This document shows, one piece after another, positions 16,601-25,600 of a DNA stretch of 59,511 nucleotides. The first letter of the stretch is position 1, and each line of letters begins with the position of its first letter. Both the position numbers and the translations under genes were made by a program. This stretch comes from a virus, in IMG/VR virus record IMGVR_UViG_3300010160_000050, positions 1 to 59,511 of that record; one strand, written 5' to 3'. Under the pieces are notes generated by a model. That model did not search any database, was not told where the DNA came from, and saw only the letters and a list, made by a program, of their open reading frames with translations.

Positions 16601-19600
16601 GAAGTTGTAAACGTACCAACTGAAATATTTGGTTGTGCCGCAACTCCACTGTTACCGGACGCTGTTAAGAACTTGGCTTGCCCAGGAGTAAAGAAGTCAA
16701 TGTTAGCACCACCTGACGTATCGATAGCTTTCTTACTATCTAAAATGTATTGTGTAGCTTCAATTGCACCTTCGTTAGTTGTACGAACAACACTATTACC
16801 AGCACCGGTCTTAGTTACGTTCCATACACCGTATGTATTCTTGTGTGGATACTCAGTATCTCTTGTAATAATACTCATGATACCACGTACAGCTACATCA
16901 GCTAATTGATCGTCATTGAACTGTATGTTCTTAATACCATCACCAGCTTTGACAATTTGTCCTGTGGTTACTGTATTAGGAGTAGTTCTACTTCCGCTTA
17001 GATTACCAATGATCCTGTCAGTTTCTATTTGTTGTACACTTGATAGCGGCACACCTGAAATAATATTTAAAATTGCACTGGCTGCAGATCCAGTTCCGCC
17101 AAATGCTACTGACACAGTAAATGTAGTATCGCTAGTAATGGCAGTTACAGTCATTGGTTGTGGTTGAACACCGTTATCAATACCTGTTGGGTTAGCTAGA
17201 GCAGTTGTTGGAACAATTACATTAGAGCCGCCGGATCTAATAGTAATCACATGCCCTACACCAATCTTAGCCATGTCACTATTTGAAATAGTTACAATAT
17301 TACTGTTAGCATTAATTGTGGCTGTTACTGCATCAGTTAAACTTGTTTTTAACGATACAAAACCATTAGTAACAGCAAACTGATTTTTATTAAATGTCGA
17401 TAGTCCTAACTTAGTTGCTCTTGCAGTAGTTAATGTAAATGCACCCGATAGTCTTGTATCAAGAGATATTACAAACGAATTAGTAGCCGGGACAGATTTA
17501 ACCAACCAGTTACCATTAATGTTACTAGCAAAGGTCACTGTTGCGGCATCTACTACACCAATTAATTTTTCAGTTAATGTTACAGATGAACCATCAACTG
17601 ATGCTACATAAGTATTGTCTGGAATATTAGTTCCAGTTACTAGTTGTCCAGTTCCAACTCCGCTATTTTGCGAAGTTAAAATTAATCGACGACTATTAAT
17701 TTGGCCACTTGCCACCACACTAACTGAAGCTACCATTGACCCAGTAATTAAAACATTATCCCCGGCAACTAACCCGTGATTTAACTGACTAGTAATTGTT
17801 GTTTCCCACGGAGTTACTGTAGTGGTAGTTCCGCCAAAGACTCCTGGATATTCAGGATACTCTAATATTATATAGGCATTTGCGCCGCCAACTCGTAAAC
17901 TAGAACTTACACAAAAGAATTTTCCATTGTAGTTTAAATTACTATTGCCAGATACTGTGTACCAAATATTGCTTGACAGTAGAGTAGGAGTTCCACTTAC
18001 AGATAGTTTAACTAACCAATGTTGTGACTTGCCTGTAGGAGCATCTGATGTTGCTACTACATATCCACTAGATAATTGTACGCCAGATAATAATACACCT
18101 TGATCTCTTTGCTCATTGGCAACATTAATATCAAGTTTATTCTGTGATATATTAGCATCTTCTTTAATTTGACTATTGACAATAGTTTCACTCTTGACAC
18201 GAATGTCAACTTCTTTATCCGCAATCAACTCAACATAAATTTGACTGTTATAGCTTGAGCTCTTGGCATTGACCCATGCTGGTGTAAGCGGAGGTGATCT
18301 ATCACCGTTATAAATTAATATATCGTTGTTAAACTTTCCATCAACATCAACAAACGCATCTGACATCTGTTGGTTATCAACATATCGTTTTGTAACAGCA
18401 TAGTTGAATGGAGTAGTAGAAGTGATTTCTCCCAAGTTCTCAACGTAATGTCCGCCAAGTCTTAGGTTGGCATTCATTTCTAGAATACCGTTTCTGTCTA
18501 AGAATCCTGCACCCAATGTTCCTTCGCTGATAATAACGTTGTTACGGTCAATGCCCAATCGACGATTAATGTAGCCGTCAATCGCATGTTCTGTTGGAAC
18601 TTTAGTATCTGATAAATCTTGGAATGTGTCATCGTCTGAGAACTCAGAAATAGCACGACCACGTTTAAATCCTAGTCCATCTAAGTTACTTAAAGCCAAT
18701 GAAGCCGCAAATGTAACGGTACCAGTACCTTGGTCAACTGTAAAGAATCGACCTACACGGAAGAATCCGTCCTGGTCAGTCGCAACCCAGAACACACGAC
18801 CTGTGCCACGCTCAGCAACTTCTTTCTTTTGATTCTTTGCTTTACCAACACCGTAAACTTTATTTGGATAGTTAGTTTGGTTATAACCACCAGTACCAAT
18901 ATCACTAAAGTCGTGACCAGTTACTCGGCAAGTACTAATGTTAATAATAATATCTGCAGGTTCACCGGCACTTAAACCAGTACGTAGAGTAATTGTATTA
19001 TCTTGTACTAGAGCAGGGTTATATAATTTTTCAGTTGGGAAAATACGTGTAGCACTAGTTGGACCAAATATTCCAGGAATCGCTATAAACAATGCCTTCA
19101 TCTCTCCTGAAGTAACCAGTTGACTTACATCTACTGAGTATGTACCTTGACCACCAGCAGTGGCAAATACATAGCTACCTCCGGTTGCTGCCTGTGTTAA
19201 TACTCTAGTTGCACCGTTACTGCCTACTAGTTGTATTCCGGTTATGTTAATTTCTTTGACATATGTATCGTTAGGAACTCCAGTACCAGTTACTAGTTGT
19301 CCTACAACAATACCTACTACTGAGGCTACAGATAAAATATTAGTACCACTAGTACCTGTAGCAGTAGTTGTAGCTACAGTTACACCAGTTAACTGTCCTG
19401 TAATAGTAGTCCCAGTAGTTACACCAGTCCCGCCAGTTTTCTGAATATCAGCGCCGACTAAAATTGTACCGCTATCTACCGTGCTAACATTTAATATAGT
19501 GCCTGCACTACCACTACCGTTATTAATAGACGCAGTAAATGTTGGAGTTAGAATACTAGCAACAGTGTTTAATTGATATACTCCAACACCGCCAGGTGTA

Positions 19601-22600
19601 CCTGAACTTTGTGCTACAACATATGTGCCTGCACTTAAACCAGTTCCACTAATATTTTGACCAAGTTGTATTGTATTACCGCTTACATAATTAACGGTTA
19701 AGAATAGTCCTGATACAGAGCCAACAACAGTTGCTTTTGCAGCCGCAATGGTCAATGACTGATAAGTTGAAGTCAGTATTGGGCCGGCAATATTGTAACT
19801 GATATTACTATTACCATACACTGTATAGTGAACTCCCATCAACTGACTTGAAACTGGAGCAGGGTATAAATTGTTTACACTATATGTACCTGCTAGGCCT
19901 GCTGTAAAAAAATAAACAGTAGCAGAAATGTTGCTTGTCAGCGCATTACTCAATGTAATAGTAGTACCGCTAATATTAGTTACATATGTATTAGTTGGTA
20001 AGCCAGCAATTGTTGCCGCGTTACCAGAAACAAATTGTCCTTGTAATATATTAGCTGATCCTACACTAAGCGTTATTGTATATGCTCCGCTAATTCCTGT
20101 TGCAGTTGAACTATATATTGATGCCGCTGAACAAGTTAATTGTTCTGTTATTCTAGTTCCAGCAGTTACACTAGTACCAGTGATACCTGTAATAGTAGAT
20201 CCTACTAATATAGTACCGGATGTGATATTACTAACAGTTAACGTAGTAGCAGAAATGACACCAGTGAATCTTGCCGCATTTGGTGCAGTCTCTAATCCAG
20301 TAATTGAATATGTGATTAATTGAGCATCAGAGTCATATACGGCAGTAGAAATATTATATCCTTCTCCCGGTCTTGTTGGTGCGGCAATACCAGTACCACC
20401 GTACCCGCTAATGTCTTGATATGACCTAGTAGCATCAGCAGTAACTTCGTTAAGTTGTACAATACCATAACCTTCAGTGCTACTAATAGTTCTAACAAGA
20501 TAGTTAGAAATTCTATGAACACGACCGTTCCAAGCAAAACACATTTGCCCAGTTAGAATACGTTGTAGTTCTCCGGCACTATTAATTTTTCTAATAGATA
20601 AGTACTGGTCTCCAATTTGTGAACCTAATGTTCTAGTAGTACTTCCGCCGTCAATGCCCGCCTGCGCTTCTGTTAAGGTATTATGATCAGGATCAATAAC
20701 TAAACCAATATAACTATAACTAGAGTCAAATGTTAAAATAATATCATTTTGTGTTGGAGATACTGCTTGTATAATTGCATTTGATAATGCTACAGCCGGG
20801 GCTGGGGAAACCGTAAATGTAGTATCACTAGTAATTGAAACTACTGTAGTTGATTCAGATAAACTACCGGTTCCACTAACTATAGAGACTTTCATACCCG
20901 CACGTAGTGAAAGGGTTGATCCAACAGTGATTACGTTACTAGAGCTGTATGCCCTCTCAATAGTATTGTAAGTCAACGTCATTGGATTACTCAACGGATC
21001 TTTAGTGTTGAACGCTAGTACACGATATACTGGAGCATCAGCATTATCCAGTGGGTCACCTCTAAATGTTAATGCCGTACTTGGTCGAGTCGGGCTAATG
21101 TTATCAACATTGTAGAACTTAAAGTTTTGATTTGGTCTAATAACCACTAACTGATTATCAAACAACTCATTTTGTAAACCAGTAGAACTAGTATTGTTTG
21201 TGCCACTAGTGTTTAGATTTAATCTAAGGATAGTTCCACTCTTTAATTTAAGAGTAGTAGCTGTAGTAGTACTAAATGTTCCAGGATTGACACTGGTAAA
21301 TTCTAAAGTGACATAATTTACATCAGATGCTACGCATAACCAACCTGTTAAATTATTGTTGTAGGCAGTGTTTGCATTACCAGTAATGGTATAATATCTT
21401 CCAACATCTGGAATATAAGTTTTTGGAGGAAAAGTAAATTTAACTCTATATTTGCCATTCCCTCCATATAGTGCCGCAGCCTCAGCTGATGGCTGAGCAG
21501 TTGAGAAATATGTTCCTGAAGCATCAGTAATACCTGCAACTTCGTATCTAGTAATACCAATATCAGTGATAGCACCGTCAACTATGGTATATCCGTGATT
21601 GATTTCTATCTCACTTACGTTATATGGCAAATAGCTATAGGTATCGATGTAAACAGTTGTTTTTGTTTTCCCCATCTCTGCGGCAAAAGGCCCGGATTTA
21701 TAAATTCGAGCCACCTGAGGCATGTCATTGGCTAAGTTGGCCGCATCAGGAACTTCAAATGGGTCACTACCTTCTGCAACAAGAGCATACTCACCGTGTG
21801 CATTAGAACCTGCAACAGAACGAATTTGTCCACCATTGCGTGAATAGTAAGCAGTCCAACAGTAGTAGGTAAACACTGATACTGTTTCAATCAATCCGTT
21901 ATTTGTAGCAACTAGACCATAGGCTAAGTCGTTTAACTGTGTCCAGTCATTAGACAACATACTTGTATTACCTGCCGCTTGTAGAACTAGTTCGTCTGGC
22001 AATGGTCCAGACAAATATGTATTATATGGAGTATCTTGATTTAATTGTAAAACATATTTTGGATATACTACAGCATCTGGAATATTACTAATACTGTCAG
22101 CCCATAATTTTCCGTTTAAAATAATATCGTTTACTAACCCGACTAGCCCATTAATTGTGGCGCCAGCGGCACTACCACCAGTAGCATTAGTATCAAAAAC
22201 TTGAGCAACAAAATCGTTAGGGTTAACATTATTCAAAGTTTGATAATTTACCAACGGTGCTTGATTGTTAATAATACGTTGTGCTAGCGTGTCAATGTAA
22301 CTAATACCGGCTCGACACTCAACACTTTGTTCTGTTACAACTAATACAGAACTTGCAACTAAGTATCTCTTACCAGACTTAATAGTATTATATCTTCCAC
22401 CGTATAATATATCAGTAGAAATATTGCTAACTAAGAATCCAGTATCTCTTCTGCAGGTAGCTTCATCAAATGCAAACGAGCAATACATTGTTCCGGTATC
22501 ACTATCTACTGAAAATAGTGATCCAGGAGTTCCGCCACTAATTGTTTCTGATATTGTAAAATTAGTTCCGCTAACAACTTGTTTAACATAGTATTTGGCA

Positions 22601-25600
22601 TCGCGGTTTACGCCACCAAATGTTCCGCCTGACACACGAATAGTTGTTTGATTAGCATAATCGAACACACCTGGATTAAACGGATATACTACTGTAATAC
22701 TAGTAGTTGTAGTATCAGTAGTTGATTGATCAGGTACAACAGCAACTGGTACAATTAAATTGTATAGGCCATTAGCATTGCCTTGAACCTCGTATTCTTT
22801 TGTTGAATCTGGTCTAACTCTTTGTCTTACAAATTCAAAAGTAACTACATACTTGCCGTCTACTAGTAGCGGAGTTGATGCTGATAAAATTGTTTGTTGA
22901 AACGGGTCAGTACCAAGAAACTTAACCGGCATGCCAACTCTCATTTTAGCAGTACTAGCTGTTACAAATTGATTGTTAGTTGATTGTGTAATAGTAAAGG
23001 TGTAAGTATTCTTTAAGTAGTTAAACACTTCAGCTTGAATAAATGCACGGTTAGCTACTAATAAGTTTTTAGCAGATACATACCCCGTTGGTTTAGTATT
23101 AGCAACCATTGTTCTAGTAGTGCCAATCAAATATTCTAATTGAGGTTTACTATCAACGGCTGTAATATTAATTTGTTTAATAATATCTTGAACACGAGCT
23201 TGAGCAAATGCTACTGATGTACTTGCACCACCACCGCTTACTGCGGTAGTTTGTATAAGAGCTGTATTCTTATCTAATACTTGGACAGCTTGTGCTACCT
23301 TGCCAATAATTTCTTTTAAGCGAGCATATGCGGCAATAGTTTTATCTTTTTGGTCTGTACCTAATGTTGTGTCAGCACCAACAAAGTATGCATTGGCCGC
23401 AACAAGAGTTTCTAAATTTCCGCCATATGTTAAATCATAACGAATAGCATCAATAATGTATCCAACGTCCTGAGCACACTTTGCTGAGTTGTATTGGAAC
23501 TGTGTAGTGAACGGCGTAATGTTTCCAACTATTTGTGCGGCAATCCATGATGTAATTTCATCAACAATGAACGCTTTATTATCGCTAATTAGTCTTCTAG
23601 CATTACTATAGTCGATATCAAAACCTGTTGGATCCGGTAATACAAATGCAGGAACTGCACTAAGGCCGTCGGTAAGAATTGATATAACAACATCCATCTT
23701 ATCGCCAACTCTAGTATTAGCCGTATTACCATAGGCAGCAGATGTAATAGTTGACAATAGATAATTTTTTAGATAAGCAAATGACGCTATTGTTGCAGAC
23801 AATTGATTGTCTCTTACTATAGCGGCACTAGCAACTCCCCTGTAATAAGCCATACCAGCTTTACTACTACGGAAGTTACTGTTAAACATCATATCGTAAC
23901 CGACGGCATCAACAACTAATCCTACATCTCGACTGCAAGTTCCGCTATTGTAAGCGAAGCCGTACCATATGCTATTTGGATTAGTAACGTTTGATGCTAT
24001 ATTGTTATTGATCCAAGTAATGACTGCTGATTGAATAACTTCTTTAGTGTCTTGCAATTTTTGGAAAGCATTTACTAGGTTAGTATTAACCCATGTTAAA
24101 CTCGGTACAATAGTAGAAGGACCAGCACCGCTTGAAATTAATTGTATTGTTTGACTAATACCAAATTGTCTTCTATAGAAATCACTGCCACTAGCAAGTC
24201 TAGCATCTCCTGTTCCTTGTACAACAGTGCCGGTACCAGTTCCTACAGCATTGGCAATAAATGAAGTTCCTACAGCATTACTTGAAGAACCAATACTGAT
24301 GTAATTAGTTAAATTAGTTGGACTTCCTCTTGATACAATAGTATAAGTACGACCAACAGTAATCTGAGTGGCATTTACTGTACCGGTGGCAGTTGCAGTA
24401 AAGACTGTATTGTGTAAATTATCTGCAGAACCCAATGCGGTCCAAATAGTTGATCCGGCAGTATTAATTTTGTAAGTTTGTCCAATGATTAAACTTCCGA
24501 CCTTGGTCAACTGTGGGTTTGGAATAGAAACGTTGTCAACAATAGCCAATGCTAATTGTTTTATGTAATCAAGAATAGCCAGTGTTCTTGGGCGTTCAGG
24601 GTCACTAACAAGTTTAGCATCTCCAACAAAGTATCCTAGACCGTGCTCTACCATTTTTAAATCGCCAGTGTAGACAATATCGTGCGCTAGATCATCTACT
24701 AGGAATCTAATATCTCGTTGTGCCGCTGCCACATCGTACAAATATTTGTTATTAATAAACGAAATAGTATTTGAACGAATATTATTTGAATTTATATCTA
24801 ATAAACTCTTTGCTGATTGTAAACTTGTAACAACATTTTCAATACTTGGATATGACACAGCAGGCAGTGTGTCAGCACCAAATCTAATAGCAGTAACAAC
24901 AGAATTAAAATTATCTTCTACAAGTGTAGCAATTTCTAAAGTACCTGCAGTTCCTCTAGCTTGTCTAATAGATACTTGTAACAAACCGGTAATTTCTGTA
25001 TTAGTGACTACTTGTTTGGCAACATCTCTAATCCATTCTAATGCATTATATATTTGTGTAACTTCAGTGGATATTGTTGATTTGCCTTCAGCATCAAAGA
25101 AGTTGTTAGACACTAACACACTTTGACTAGTGCCACCGTAAATAGAATCATATATTACTGCGTTGACGATTCTGTCAGCATCTCTAATATAACCAGCAAC
25201 CCCGATAGTTCCAAATAAGAAATCGGAATAATAAGTTTGAATGTAGGCAATGTATTCAGCTTTAATTAATTCTCTATTAGCAATTAATAATGCAAGACTA
25301 TTTTGAATGCCTAATGTAGTAGCAGGCAATGCCTGTGGATCTACAGGCGGGTTAGGAATTGATCTAATTGGAATTGGTGAGCTGGTAAATCTAATGTTAC
25401 CACCAGCAGTACCAGTCGGAGCATTAGTAACAGTATATGTAAATGTATTAGCATCAACAATAGATGCAACATTAAATATACCGTTAGGGGCATTGGTTGT
25501 TGCAGTAGCATCTACAATTTTAACTGACCAGCCTGCACCCAATCCATGACCACCAGATTTTGTTACAGTAATAGTGGTGCCAAGATAAGTCCATGAGCTT

